From: Mactromeris polynyma
Taxonomy: Eukaryota > Mollusca > Bivalvia > Venerida > Mactridae
NCBI GenBank assembly: GCA_032209605.1
Contig: JASFXZ010000027.1
Location: 9,257,372 to 9,321,371, forward strand
Direction of reading: 5' to 3'
DNA: 64,000 nucleotides
In this document: one piece after another, positions 12,459-24,679 of the stretch
Layout of the letters: each line of letters opens with the position of its first letter
Position numbering within the stretch: position 1 is the first letter of the stretch
Position numbers and translations under genes: made by a program
The notes under the pieces: generated by a model
The model's database searches: none
What the model was told of the DNA's origin: nothing
The model's input: the letters and a program-made list of their open reading frames with translations, nothing else

Positions 12459-13129
12459 GTGTCCACATTGATATCAAACGCACGGTCCGTATGTAAGGAG
12501 ATGGACGGCATATTTAGCATACTTATACATGTAATGCATACATTCGTTTAGTGATTGTATATAAGTCGATTTCGATCTTAACTTCATACCAAACGTGTCG
12601 AATATCATGCCAACAAATTGCTAGTTAATACACAATATACCATACAGAGAACCAACCTTGACGCAATACATTACAAGTTAAATTTATAAAGCCAAAATGT
12701 GAATGCACACACTTGTAAAAGCACCATATAAAAGGGTAATACAACATAGAATGTTATTGTGTATTAGCGCGTCCGGATATGTGTATTTATTTTTCGGTAA
12801 AATTTACGTTTTGGTAAATACTCACTTTTCGGCAATTTCGATAATTAGTTCTAGGAGGCGTTATTATTTTTATCGTATATTTTTATGATATTTTTATTAC
12901 AGCTACCAAATTGCAACGTTATGCATGAATTCATTGATTCTTTTACCAACATTACTAACATTTTTGCATAGCACGATCACTAAAGCTGTGCTTTGGTCAC
13001 AGCGCTCTTCTTTACATAAAACAAATAGCGATCTACTTTAATAACTGATCACTAAGTTAGGCTATATCTTTGACAGTATCAAATATAGTCGGCGCCCTCC
13101 AAACAGATGTTACAGGGACCGCCGTATTC

Positions 13130-13325
13130 ACAAGACAATGCTTCCCCCATAAAAATCAGAGGACAAACATCAGCATACAAAACATAAGGATTCGAGGATG
13201 AGTACAGAAACATCAATCACATTCATACAGTACAAGATAAAACGGGAACATAAACTCGGGACACCGGTCAAATCATATCGATAGATGCCTTAAATACGAC
13301 AATATGCACAGATTCTCAATGCTGA
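13130..13325. repeat. Dispersed repeat, copy 1 of a pair
   Basis: Shares with 14530-14712 the blocks cagcatacaaaacat, acagtacaagata, cgggaac.taaactcgg, accggtc and aaatacgacaatatgcacag, in the same order and orientation. No TIR or tRNA head was seen. Confidence 0.7.
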
Positions 13326-13370
13326 AGGAAACAATCAGAATAAAGACGTTAAACAGACGACAAAAAGTAC

Positions 13371-13520
13371 ACAGATAAACCTTAATAATAAGACCACCCT
13401 TGGGACCTTTCAAACAGATCTTCTTATTGATGTGGTCTTAATATCGGAGTTGAATACAGAGCAAAACAGTGAAAATGGACATAAAAATTGTCTTCTTAAA
13501 TTTTGAGATGGTTTTAATAA
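13371..13520. mobile_element. Decayed MITE of the aataataagaccacc family
   Basis: Left end aaccttaataataagaccac and later tgatgtggtcttaatatcgg match the termini of the better copies at 28921-29100 and 59438-59603. The right end is indistinct. Confidence 0.5.
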
Positions 13521-13599
13521 TTCATGGTTTCAAATTCACGAAATCACGATTTCAACTTTCTGATTTCAATATTTCCTATGATATAAATAATGAAAATTG

Positions 13600-13840
13600 A
13601 GCGCAGCTGTACGATTTCATTCCTCTTCTTTACGTGACGTCATTTACAGAAAACGTCATATGTGACGTCACCATGTACTGACAGTTGGCAATATTTGCCC
13701 CATGTGGCAATATGAAAATGAAGTACCATATGGAGTAAACATTGTTTCCTGCTTGCAAATAGTGACATCACAAGTTCCGTTTTCTTGAAATGACGTCACT
13801 TACAGAAGAGGTTGTAAATCCCACCCATAGCAGTGCTCTT
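13600..13840. mobile_element. Foldback MITE, copy B
   Basis: Left cctcttctttacgtgacgtc and right gacgtcacttacagaagagg are inverted, and the interior ccatatggagtaaacattgt followed by cctgcttgcaaatagt matches copy C at 58346-58562. Flanking gagcgcagctg and cagtgctc extend the terminal repeat outward. Confidence 0.82.
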
Positions 13841-14529
13841 AATGTTAATGTCACCACCGGTCTTTCGTACGTCAACGTTGCGTAGTGTCAATTGCAACTT
13901 CTTGGAACAGAAGCGTTGGTGTACATAGATTATAATGCCACGATGCTTGTTTACATGTCTGCATAACGATAACATTTGATGTCCTGTGGATAATTGGGTG
14001 TCTTCCTGAATTTATTGAAGTAGGTTTGGTTTGTAAACACTTTAGATTCCACTTCATTTTCAGTCTTTATTGTTGTTTTATTAACTGGCATCACTGTTAG
14101 TTTCTGACATTCAGCGCCTGTAAACATATTTAGGGTACTCGTAAATACAGACAGGCGGTTAGTTATACTTTATGCCCTGCCGAGTAACATGTTTATGTTG
14201 TCGCCATAACAACCAGCGTTCTGCATTGAATTGATATCTATGAACAGAGTCGTGAGAGAATTTACCCAAAAATTATTATCGTGAATTTTGAATTAGCTTG
14301 GCTATGAAGTTTAGAAGGAGCTTAGGTTTAAAGAAAATATGAACGGTCGGACGACGTATCAATCATGACGGGACACACAGACTCATTCTAAGCATTCTTC
14401 ATGTATTCTCAATTATGCTAAAATACAAGCAATACATGAGGTGATCGATAATATTTCAGTGGAGTTATTATAAGATGATCATGTGAATGTACATATTGGT
14501 TGGTCTGTCATATTCTGGAAACCTGGGAC

Positions 14530-14712
14530 TCTTCAAAATCCCACACAAATCAAAGAAAAATATCAGCATACAAAACATTATGAGTTGAGGAAAAGTACAG
14601 TAAACATCAAACATATTTATACAGTACAAGATACCACGGGAACGTAAACTCGGTATACCGGTCTAATAATTTCGATTGCTTTAAATACGACAATATGCAC
14701 AGGTTTTCATAC
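14530..14712. repeat. Dispersed repeat, copy 2 of a pair
   Basis: Second copy of the repeat at 13130-13325, about 1.4 kb away in the same orientation. Its end lies immediately before the 3' border of the minus-strand transmembrane exon at 14766. Confidence 0.7.
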
Positions 14713-14765
14713 TCTGGAAAACCTGGTACTCTTCAAAATGAAAACGATATTGAAATGCCCCTTGC

Positions 14766-17700
14766 CTGTGTGTCGTAATCTGTGTCTAGTTTTCGGAGAT
14801 TGTTTCACACACAACACAATGATGATGATGAAGAAGACGATGACAAGAAGGCTAAGGAACACAAGAGCCACTGCGATAGGCTCACTTAGTACATCTTTAC
14901 CATCTTTAGTCACAGCATCTGTAATACCGACATCTGAAAAAGTTATTATTGACAATATTAAGTTGATAACGAAGGCATGTCAGCTATATTGACGGTTAGT
15001 AAACCAGTTATCACACGTAGGACAAGCTAGCAATATAACCACTGTTGTCCAAAAAAACACAGTTGTCAAAACGTATCAATTTTCTACGTCAACCGTAACA
15101 CTCAAAAAACATTGTTATTCACTCAACGGAGATTTGAAGAGTTGTGTCCCATTGACTTGAAGAAATATGTGCTGTATAGATCAGGAGGTTATAACACATT
15201 TTATTATTCTTGAAATATAACAGGGCCATAAAATCTGACCACCACATATTTGTTTTACATATTGCACAGCTTTTTGCCATTTGGACAGTTCAGCTACCCT
15301 ACCCTGTACATGGTATAGAAATGTCCGTTTTAAACAAAGGTCAACTGATTTGCTACCACTAGATCGTAAGGCTATTGCTGACAGTTCATTCGTACTGCAT
15401 GAATGAATGAAGGCAGAGGAGAAATATCGCTGACACAATACGTTATAGCAATCGGGAAACGCATTCATCAGCAAATTTCTTGGATGTGTACAATGCAAAA
15501 CAATTAATAAATAAAAAAAATGGTTTGTTTCTTACAAACACTTATGTTTAGGGTGATTCTTAATAAATGAAATAGAATATTTATAATTACGAGCCCTATA
15601 TTGTTCAGAATGTATTAATAGTTCTTCTCTCAGCAGATAGTTTCACTTAGTTAAAGATGATACTTGTAATTTGGTGTAGTTTATTGATTAATAAATCAAC
15701 GATAAGGTAAATTTATATTGGTCTTGTTACTTGGCAACCCGGGTCGTTCAGAATCCGATGACTCAATGGAATTAAGTGCATGTTATAATAACAGATATTT
15801 GTAGTTTGTTTTAAATGTTGTTCAGAGTAAAAAGTGAAGACATTTCACTTTATAGTCTATCTGGCATAAAGCAACGAATATATGGACTAGAAACGTGCGT
15901 TTTGGTCATCTTCTGGTGTAAATACTCACGGCTGATGTTTTGGTTCGGACAGCAAACTTCATCTTCTCCGAAAAAACACTGGGGGAACCCATCACATTTG
16001 CTTTCTATAGCAATGCAGTTTCCCATAAAGCACCGGAATTGATTGTCTTTCTCACAAGCTGAAAAACTTAAAACATTTTCTTACCAATATAAACAAAACA
16101 AAAGTAAGTTCTATTAGTTAAAACATATTTAGTCCTACATTCTACACCCATCCATTCCTTATTACAGTGCATACCATAGACATTCCTGCAATAGAAGCCC
16201 GGGTATGTGAACTTGGCTTACCCCACATGAGATTGTCACGAATTCTCTCTCTTTATCCCTTCTTGTATCGTCGACTGCCCTATTTCGGTGACTGCCCTAT
16301 TTCGGTGACTAGCCTTCCGCGCGTGCAAATCACCAAGTGAAATACCGAAGTACGTCATCGGTATTCGCGGAGGCCTATTTTAGTGTAAACAAATACCTGT
16401 CACAGTGTCAAGAAAAATATCGAAAATGCGCTTCAAAGACGTAATGATTCGCTATTTCTCAATGTCATGCTACAGATCAGTCAATTTTCTTAATACTTTT
16501 TTTACCATAACCCTTTTTATGACCCCAAAACTGTCCAAAAACAGATTGTTCTTTTTTCGAGCAGGTGCCCGTCTTCTGCTAAACAAGTCACGTTTACTTA
16601 AATCCCGCCCATTTTTATGTACAGAGTGTGCCCAAATGTATATAAAGCGGTCTCACATACGCATATTTATATGCTCGCCCATATGGGATATCCCACATAT
16701 GGCACACAAACTGTATTAATGGATACTATCAGAGGTCACCGAAACTGGTACCATTCTTTTTCTGTGACCCGACACAATATAGGTCAACAAAATGGCAGCT
16801 TCCATTGTTTATGGGAAAGATGTTGGAGGAATTTTGGAATAGATCAAAGCAAAATAAAGTAAACTAAATGTAATGAGTTGATATTGTTTTGTTTTTGATA
16901 TATGTATCCAATGTATAGGGAATTAATGTTAAGGTCACCGAAACTGGTCCATCCACGATACTATAATATGTACATGAACAAAAGAAGGTATAGATGGAGA
17001 GCACTGTTGAAGGTATAAAGGGAGATAACTCGTGAAATATCCCGTGGTGTACCATGTGATAGTCTTTCTCAACTGTATTGTCCCAATTCGTTGTATGTGA
17101 CCGTTCCAAGGCGGTGCTTATATTTTCACGAGTTATTTATGTTTGTGTGTCGTCCCCGTTGACTTTGTATTTTACTGGTTTGTCATTGTCATCTTGTTTG
17201 CATATATTTGCATGTCTCTGAGTGCTTTTTGGATGACTGTGTCTGTCGTATTTGATATTTCCTGTTCGACTTCTTTATGCATGTTTATTGAAAACATAAT
17301 TATAATTTATTAAAAGATTTTTATTTGAGGGTGTTATGTTTTAAACAGCTACAGTGACGTCACAGAGACGCTATGACAGACGGCACATAAAAACGTAAGT
17401 TTCTCAACATGTCAGCAGTCAAGGCGCTGAAGTAGGAAATGTTTGCAAGTGAATGATGATTTACTGCAAGATATTGTCACATTTTGTGCATTCTGATAGA
17501 TTATGTCTACTCAGGAGATAAAACGTAACATGATGCAGTGTGCTCATCAGGTGATGTTAAATGTACATAGTCTAATATTCTATCCGAATGTGCTAAGTAA
17601 TACTTTTTAGATGGTATGTTAATGCCTTCATGCAGACCTACTCTCAAACATTGCTTTGTAACTTGTTTTCAAAGTTCCCTGGAACTGCAAAACACGAGTC

Positions 17701-19551
17701 CGACACAGCACTAACACGGCGCATACGTCAAGATAGAAAATATCCCTATCGGACTCTTGTATTTGAGGTTTTGGGAAACATGTAAGAAAATTGACAATAC
17801 GCTGTTGTAGAGTACATCTGTATGATGGCAGTTACTTCCGATTTTCGCGTAATTATGACTAAGCAAATTTTGTTTAAAAAACAAGACTACTCAACAAAAT
17901 TCCTAATCGGTCAGTTTATATTGTATTATTATTTTTCTAATAATGCATGTACATGTATTCACACAAAATTTCACATACCGATATTTGAACAGGTAATGCA
18001 AAGAATTATTGATTTTTTTAGCCGGTTCGCTATGAAATTAATCGTATTAGGCGTATTGACGTTTATAGCACGTTTTGCACGTGCGGGGCATGGACACATA
18101 TTTGCACGTGTTCGTGTACACTTTTGTCATTGCTGATGAAAATCCTTATTGAAAAACATAAATTTGGTGAGAATGACTGAAGAAGAACGCGCCCGAGCCG
18201 TCGGAATCATACAGGCCGGAACTCATTTACGACAGGTGGGTTTAATTTTTTGAAATTTCATACAGATGTTGAGTGTGCCTTTAATAATTGGGTCAACATT
18301 TTTCAAAGGTATGCGACTGCACACATTCTTTCATAAAATAGACAAATACCGTGAAATTGGAACATGTGGTGCCCTGAAATGTGAGGAAGATTAATAGTGC
18401 AGCCTGTCAAATGTCCCTCACGTACTTCATTAAAATGATATAAGGTAACAAGTAAAATATTACGTGGACAAAACTGTGTCTATCTACTTACGATTCAATA
18501 TTTTTAACATTGCTTCGGTCACATGATGGAGAAATGAGGAAATACCGTTGCTGTGTATATTATGGTTATTGGTCAGTATGGTCCAAAAGTTGGTTGCATT
18601 TGGTCCATAATTTGTTTACAATCATAAAAACAACAGATCAAAGGCATCAAAGTCGCAGAAAAAAGTGTAGGAAAATAACTATTTGGAAAATATCTGAAGA
18701 GAATGAAAACAAAAGTGATGTTAAAATAATTACAAGTAACATAAAAAGAATCTTGTAAAACATACAAGTACGCTTAGGTAATGATGTGTCAAATATAGAA
18801 CATGTAATGATAGTGTATGAGTGTATGAGAATTGCACGCATGTATACATCTATAATAAAAACACTAAGAGTGTGTGCATTAATTAACAAAATAAATTACA
18901 ATAAAACTTGGTCGTACCCATTCAAACATGACAATGGTCTGTAATTTTACAACATCTGCTGCGCCAATTTTGTAATAGTATATAGTACCGCATTTTTGTC
19001 TAAAATTACAACTTGTCCGAGGAAAACATGCCTCCCCCGTCAATAATTGACGTAGCTGATTAATCCGTCAGTCCTAGTTGTTTTACCATAACTGTCGAAC
19101 AGTAAAATAAAGCGAATAATACAGCGTAACCTCTCCAGATCATCACTACCTTGAGCAACAACCTGTCTTCCATCATTATCTACATCCCCAGCTTTAGAGA
19201 ACAAATCTTGAAGCAGTTACCTCCCTTGTACAACTGATATATACAACCGATATATGGCTAGTCTCGATTATTTCCCTTTACACCAATAAATAAGTTTTCC
19301 ATCAGTAAAAATATGCAACCACTTTTCCATATCAACAATCTCTTAACAACAACTGATATTTGCATCTCCTAATGGTGTTTTTCTGGATAGGTTGCATACT
19401 GTATTTAAAGAAAAACAAACGAAAGTTTAGAACAGTTCTTGTACTCACGACACGAGGCGTTTATCGATATACAATCTATCCCGCAGTATTTGTAAGAAGA
19501 CGGATCTTTGTTACATAAATCTTTAGACACAAACTGCATATTTCTGTCTGT
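14766..19551 (-). CDS. LDLa-domain membrane protein, internal exons (19449-19551, 15930-16058, 14766-14933)
   Basis: Reading on the minus strand, the first exon ends a partial LDLa-like module (LCNKDPSSYKYCGIDC, then NASC). The second encodes a fuller one (CEKDNQFRCFMGNC, then CDGFPQCFFGEDEVCC). The third encodes a short stalk, a strongly hydrophobic span (VALVFLSLLVIVFFIIIIVL) and basic KTRHRLRH. Phases agree across all joins (phase 1 each), the same as in the + strand LDLa gene at 392-5852, so the two are probably paralogues. The donor after the transmembrane exon reads CAG/GCAAGG, a GC donor, whereas the paralogue has CAG/GTAAGT at the equivalent place. I could not find the cytoplasmic exon downstream nor any 5' exon, so the model is partial and a decaying copy is possible. 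The 15181-15498 minus open frame in its intron is unassigned. Confidence 0.62.
17560..17890. repeat. Dispersed repeat related to 28130-28610
   Basis: Shares with 28130-28610 the blocks tgctaagtaa, the ctgcaaaacac block, ggttttgggaaacatgtaag, tgacaat.c, acatctgtatga and actaagca.attttg, in order. It lies in the large intron of the minus-strand LDLa gene. Confidence 0.65.
18173..18255 (+). pseudogene. Tc1/mariner-IS630-type transposase N-terminal relic
   Basis: ATG at 18173 opens a frame reading MTEEERARAVGIIQAGTHLR then QV. This is the typical start of the helix-turn-helix DNA-binding region of Tc1/IS630 transposases (an acidic-basic run followed by a G-I-I-Q-A-G turn). The frame ends at a TGA within six codons and no catalytic DDE/D region was found downstream. 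The gtgggt after CAG could be a splice donor, but a truncated relic is simpler. Confidence 0.5.
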
Positions 19552-19911
19552 CTGTAAAAAATGTAAGAACAAATATTAAATCTCTGCATATCTTGGATCA
19601 AATGTCTTCATTTCGATTTCAATTATTCAATTATAAGTAAAAACGAAAGAAATCTTACACGTTCTTTTCCTGTTCTCGAAATGAATTATATGAAAATTAA
19701 ACAGCTTTATGTGAAAATGATACTTATAATGAGGCGTCTGTCCGATTTTTCAAAAAGAATTTACCACAGAAAGGCGAGGTGACGTAACCATTAATTAGTC
19801 AAATACGTGTACCTGTCATGATATATGAATCATGAATATGTTTTGTAGCGACACGTACCGTAAAACCTCTCGAGAGCATTAACCTTAAACATGTATCTGG
19901 CTCATCTGAAC

Positions 19912-20110
19912 ATAAAATGTTTGATGTTTGTTTGTTTGTTTGTTTGTTTCATCGGGTTTAACGCCGTTTCTCAACGATATTTCAGTTATATACGGCGGCC
20001 GGTTCACCTAACCAGTTTTTCCTGGACTCAAATCTAACCAGTACTAATTAACCTTTCCACAAGGAGCCGGCAACTTCTCCACATGTGGAGGAAAATCGAC
20101 ATTTTTGTCA
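19912..20110. repeat. SINE-core copy with tttg microsatellite
   Basis: A gtttgtttgtttgtttgttt run is followed by gggtttaacgccgtttctca, tatacggcggccggttcacc, ctaaccagt..ttcctgg, ccacaaggagccggcaactt and ctccacatgtgg. The same core occurs at 2190, 9063 and 61240. The opposite-strand tRNA head seen in the 61240 copy is not clear here. Confidence 0.7.
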
Positions 20111-20476
20111 AATTTTCATGGAAGGGTATGACCTGCCGCGACCGATAAAATGTTTGAATTGGCTTTATCCAGTATTGTTGTTACATTGGCTAAAAGATTT
20201 CTAATAAGAACCGTTGCAATGTAAATCAATTGAAAAAATATGTTTTTATCATATTACTAACAGTCAAAACCTGTAAAATAGGCTGATTGTTAAAAAAACT
20301 GGAAGTTTTTTTGATTTTATGATGTACAAACATCTTTCTTCAACAAATATAGATTAAAACATTATGAGTTCATTCTTTATAAATGCATGTTTAGTGATGT
20401 TTTAACCATAGGAAATATATTTTTCATGCTTGGTTAATTAAACAAATGAACAAAAATGAGCATAGTATAACTTAAT

Positions 20477-21465
20477 GCCCCCATCACACTAGGCCACGTT
20501 CCCACTACGTCCTCAAAAATCTGGCAGGACGCAGTCAGAACTTGGTCAACTTATATGGAACGCAGTAGACACCGATAAGGACGTGGTATGGTCTTCATGG
20601 ACGTGAAGGACGTGAGCGGACTTTGAACATGTTAAAAAAAACGTAGTGAGGACGTGGTCGAATCAGGACGTAGTAAGAACTTAATAAGAACGTATTAACG
20701 ACGGCATGGACGTAGTGACGGCGTAACTAAAACCTAGTAGGAACTTGATTGACGTAGTGCAAGCGTGGTATGGACGGAAAATATTGAATGGCGTTCTCAT
20801 CGTGTTGTCTCTAGGTTGTCATTGCGTTCTTGCTACGTTCTTGCTACGTCAATTGAGTTCTCACCACAACCTCTCCACGCTTTTACTGCGACTATGGTAC
20901 GTTCGTGCCACGTTGTAGAAGACCTCATTCGGTTATTAATACGTTCTTTCGGTGCTTAACACGTCTTAGACGCGTTTGTATCAGGTTCTTACCACGTCCT
21001 GTCAGGTTCTGAACAGTGACCATGTATAAATACGGGATTCTAAGAATAGGCCAGTTATAAATAGAACACGGTAATTCCATCTCGATCACATTCGCAAATA
21101 AATTCAAGTCATAAGAACGTAATGAGGACGTGATAAGCACTTGGTAAGCGCGTGGTGCAACTTTCCTGGTCGTAGTAAGAACGTACAAAAAACGCATTGG
21201 ACGTGGTGCGCGCGTATTAAGAACGCATTGGACGTGGTGCGCGCGTATTAAGAACGCATTGGACGGGGTGCGCGCGTGAAGATGCGCGCAGTAAGAACGT
21301 ATTTGGAACGTGCGAGACGCTGTGAATGCCTGGCAGGGACGCAGTAAGGACGTAGAATGAACTTGAGTAAAGCATTTTTTAAGAATTTGACCGCGTCCTC
21401 GCTGCGTTCGTCGAAATTGCCAGGACGTAGTGCGGTCTTCATGGTCTTCGTCTAGTGTGATGGGA
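20477..21465. mobile_element. TIR element filled with degenerate acgtagt/gaacgt words
   Basis: The ends are inverted: cccatcacactag at 20480-20492 and ctagtgtgatggga at 21452-21465. Almost the entire 1-kb interior is a degenerate array of words such as gacgtagtaagaacg. The words run in one orientation up to about 20770, are reversed from about 20800 to 21000, run forward again from about 21110 to 21360, and reverse at about 21390-21420. CG is far more frequent than in the flanks. No coding capacity is credible. Confidence 0.75.
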
Positions 21466-21712
21466 GTATAATAAGGAGATGCAATGTTTGACGGTTGTCG
21501 AGAGTTTGTTGCCCTCGGGATGTTAAATTGATCGTAAATGCGTACTTAAAGCAAAAAGGATACTGTTGGTATATTTATGAAACAGAGAGTCTGATCCGTA
21601 GGGTACAAAATATAATCTAGATTGTGGAGGGAGCATAAAAGACAAACAAAAATAAGCAGAATAGAAGACAGGAAAGCTGAAAGCTAAAAATAGGATGGGT
21701 AAATAGGGAATA

Positions 21713-22679
21713 TTACGTTAGTGTGGTGATCTGTGGGTCTGTATCACTTCAAGCAACGAGAAGTGATACAAACCCACAGAACACCACACTAACGTAATTT
21801 TCCTTTTATTATATACCCACAAACGACAAAAATATACACATTTACGAGAAATAACAATTTTATTCGTTTTAAACGACAACAAAATAGTCCAAAAGTACAA
21901 CAACAGATAAACAGTGGCGTATGAATACAATGTTTCCAAATATAGGATGACGTACCTTGCTTGTCAGCGCGTGAAACATGTGTGTATCGTGTAGCGCCAT
22001 TTTAAACAACAACAACATTTTAACAATTTAGCGAGTGAAACTCACTCGCTATCGCTGTCTATAACTCGAATTCGCCTTCTCTTCTGTTTTGGCGACCGTT
22101 CGTAGTTATTGATAGTTATCTGACAACTTACGAGTTTATCGTTCTGCAAAATTTGCCCCGAAAACATGGATGTTATTGTTTCGGACATGTCACTGACATT
22201 GTGATTTTGGATTTGGCAGTTTGAACTGGCGATTGTCGGAGCCGTATAAGATGTGACGGTGCTTGTACGGGCGGGTAAGTTATGCAAAGTATTTTGACAT
22301 TTTCTGCTTTGTTTACACGGGAATTCCTTTCATGTACACCGCTGTAGCAGACGGACCGGAAATCTCGTTTCGCGGCGATAAGAAAACGATTTCTGTTAAA
22401 AAATTACCGGAGGATATAGAAAAGACTATAATAAAGGATTATTGTGGTTCATGGGCGTGAAAAAACAACAAAAAACAACATTTTCCACGTTTATTTATTT
22501 TGACATTTCTGATCGGATTCTAAAGGCGCTTGGTACCGCCCATTCTATAAATAACAGGGTTTTCCAATATTCCGTGACGGAAATGTACGGAGACGCACGA
22601 TTGAAATACACAGAAAGTAGTCCGGCATATGTTACACGTCATACCTATGTGATACGGAATTTGAAAACCACACTGACGT
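21713..22679. mobile_element. TIR element with a 38-bp terminal hairpin and broken open frames
   Basis: The left end ttacgttagtgtggt...gtatcacttc (21713-21750) is followed after nine bases (21751-21759) by its inverse complement (21760-21797), with 36 of 38 pairs matching. The right end gtgatacgg...ccacactgacgt (22649-22679) is again the inverse of the left terminus (acgtYagtgtggt...gtatcac). Inside are a minus frame ending KQKRRRIRVIDSDSE (22042-22287) and plus frames around 22263-22681 (DKKTISVKKLPEDIEKTI). None is a family I recognise, and the plus frames are frameshifted relative to each other. Confidence 0.68.
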
Positions 22680-24679
22680 GATACGGAATTTTTATTCCGG
22701 CGGTCCGTATTTGTTTAAAAAATACTGGGTGTATTTTGGACAGAACATTTATGGGTATATAATAAACATTAATATCCATGACATAACAAGAGTGTGCTCC
22801 GATAGACGAAAAAGTTCTCAATCCCCATGCCGTTTGAACACAACTTACGCTTACACACAAAGGAATACAAATAAACTGTTCAGATTATACGTAACTATAT
22901 AGGGTTAAGTGCATATATCCATTTAGTAATTTGTCCGTCAGCAGAAATTGTTTAACGTTCACCGAGGCATGAGGAAAATTTACAGTTGCAGTTTCTAAAT
23001 TATTCAAGTTTTAAGAAAATTAATTAAATGTGGACACTGTGCGTGGTTGTGTCATAATACACTTATTAGCAGTACAAGCAATAACAGGTCATGTTTCCGT
23101 TTCCTGCTATGCATGCTTTCTGTAATGGGTTTCTCCGAACGGTGAACAACCCATCCGACAGGTTAGCTCAGTCAGTAAAGCATTCGACGGCCATATATAT
23201 AATATAAGGAATATAATACATCCAAACTCATTGGTCCTTCTCATCTAATTTTTAATGCAGTGTAACTTTGAGTTAGTAAATTATTTATTGCGAATTGTGT
23301 GCATTTTAGTTCGTAACCGTTGTTTAGTGTGTGGTAGGTACAAATCAAATTTGGTGGACTATTACATAGATGAAGTATGTTGATCTGCTCTCCCAATGTG
23401 TTCCGGTTTTATCCATACCACACTTATTCACTTACAACAAAAATTGTACCGGTGAAATAATTCGGTTTTCAACTTGAACAAGTACAACCATTATGTTTCG
23501 GTGACATGGTAGATTTTCCTTGTGCAGTACAGTTCAAGCTCGTGCAACCTATATTATATGAACCACTTTGGTTGTCTGGTTGTCAGCGCAACTGATGTGT
23601 GCTTCATATATAAAGTCATTTCAGTGGTAAATAGGCCGGCCATTTACATTTCATCATACTTATATGGTGCATGGTGTGAAGTTTGAGACATTAATTATAT
23701 TATAATTATAAGAAATATTACTTTTGATATTTCATATAACGAAGACCATCGTGTAATTTCAACAAAATAATGTTCTATTTGATCTCGGCTATTCAATATG
23801 CATGGAATGAGTTTCATGAAGATCATATGATTAAGTTACAGAACACGGTACGGGACGGCACGGTACGGCAGAACAACAACCAAACAATCCAAGGGTTAGG
23901 GAATTATAATTGTCTTTAAATCTTATATTGAGCACATTAATGTTTACTTACAATTCTTTGGAACTATAACGTATACTTTTGAATGCATAATTCCTTGTTT
24001 ACTCGAATTTCCCCACAAAACATTTTTCATGGTTCTGAACCCTAAGAAATTCACAACTTTTTGAACTCGTGAAGTCGCCGATTTGTTTATTGTTTGTGGT
24101 ACTGTTAATTTACTTGGCTACTTTACCTTGCCCTCCGCATCACATTGACTGCACACAGGGAATCAAATTGCTAAACGTTACGAAACGTTACGGAACGTGA
24201 GCCGCAAATATCTTTACTGAACGCAGGGCTGTTCTCACTGGTAACTATGTTGTGTATTTATTCAGAATCGCACGACTTTTGTCGTGATCGAAGTGAACTT
24301 ATGTTCAAACATGATTATACAATACAATGGACATTCTCTCCAGAGTAGCAGAGTAATATCGTATCCATTCAACAATATGAACAATCAGGGTTGAACAAAG
24401 CCTTTTCAAGTATTATTTTGGACATAAAAACAATGTATAAGAAAAGTTCGCAAGTAATGTCTGTCATATGCTCAACGAATAGATAATTCAAATACGCACT
24501 TTTAAACCGGCATATTCAAATTAATAATAATTATGCATCACTCGTCACATATGTTTGAATAATACATCTTAAGACATGCTCAACATTCAAGCAAAGTTAC
24601 AATGTGACCTTGTGACCTTCAGAAGTTACCAAAATTACGAATGCGTTAGAAGTTGACAAATCTACAAAAGTCGGTCACA
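22680..24679. other. Intergenic DNA with scattered repeat pieces
   Basis: No exon supported. It contains a tRNA-box-A-like word (ggttagctcagtcagtaaag at about 23161), a cggtacgg repeat near 23848-23870, and a fragment near 24180-24230 (cggaacgtgagccg, tactgaacgcag) resembling the interior of the TIR element at 2780-3410. Confidence 0.4.

Noticed and set aside
11990..12520. His/Pro/Ser/Thr-rich repeat protein on the minus strand
   Set aside because: A 16-bp unit without stops is open in several frames at once, and no gene context exists.
15181..15498. 105-codon minus-strand frame as an exon of the LDLa gene
   Set aside because: It sits between two exons that already join in phase, and no supporting splice borders or motif were found.
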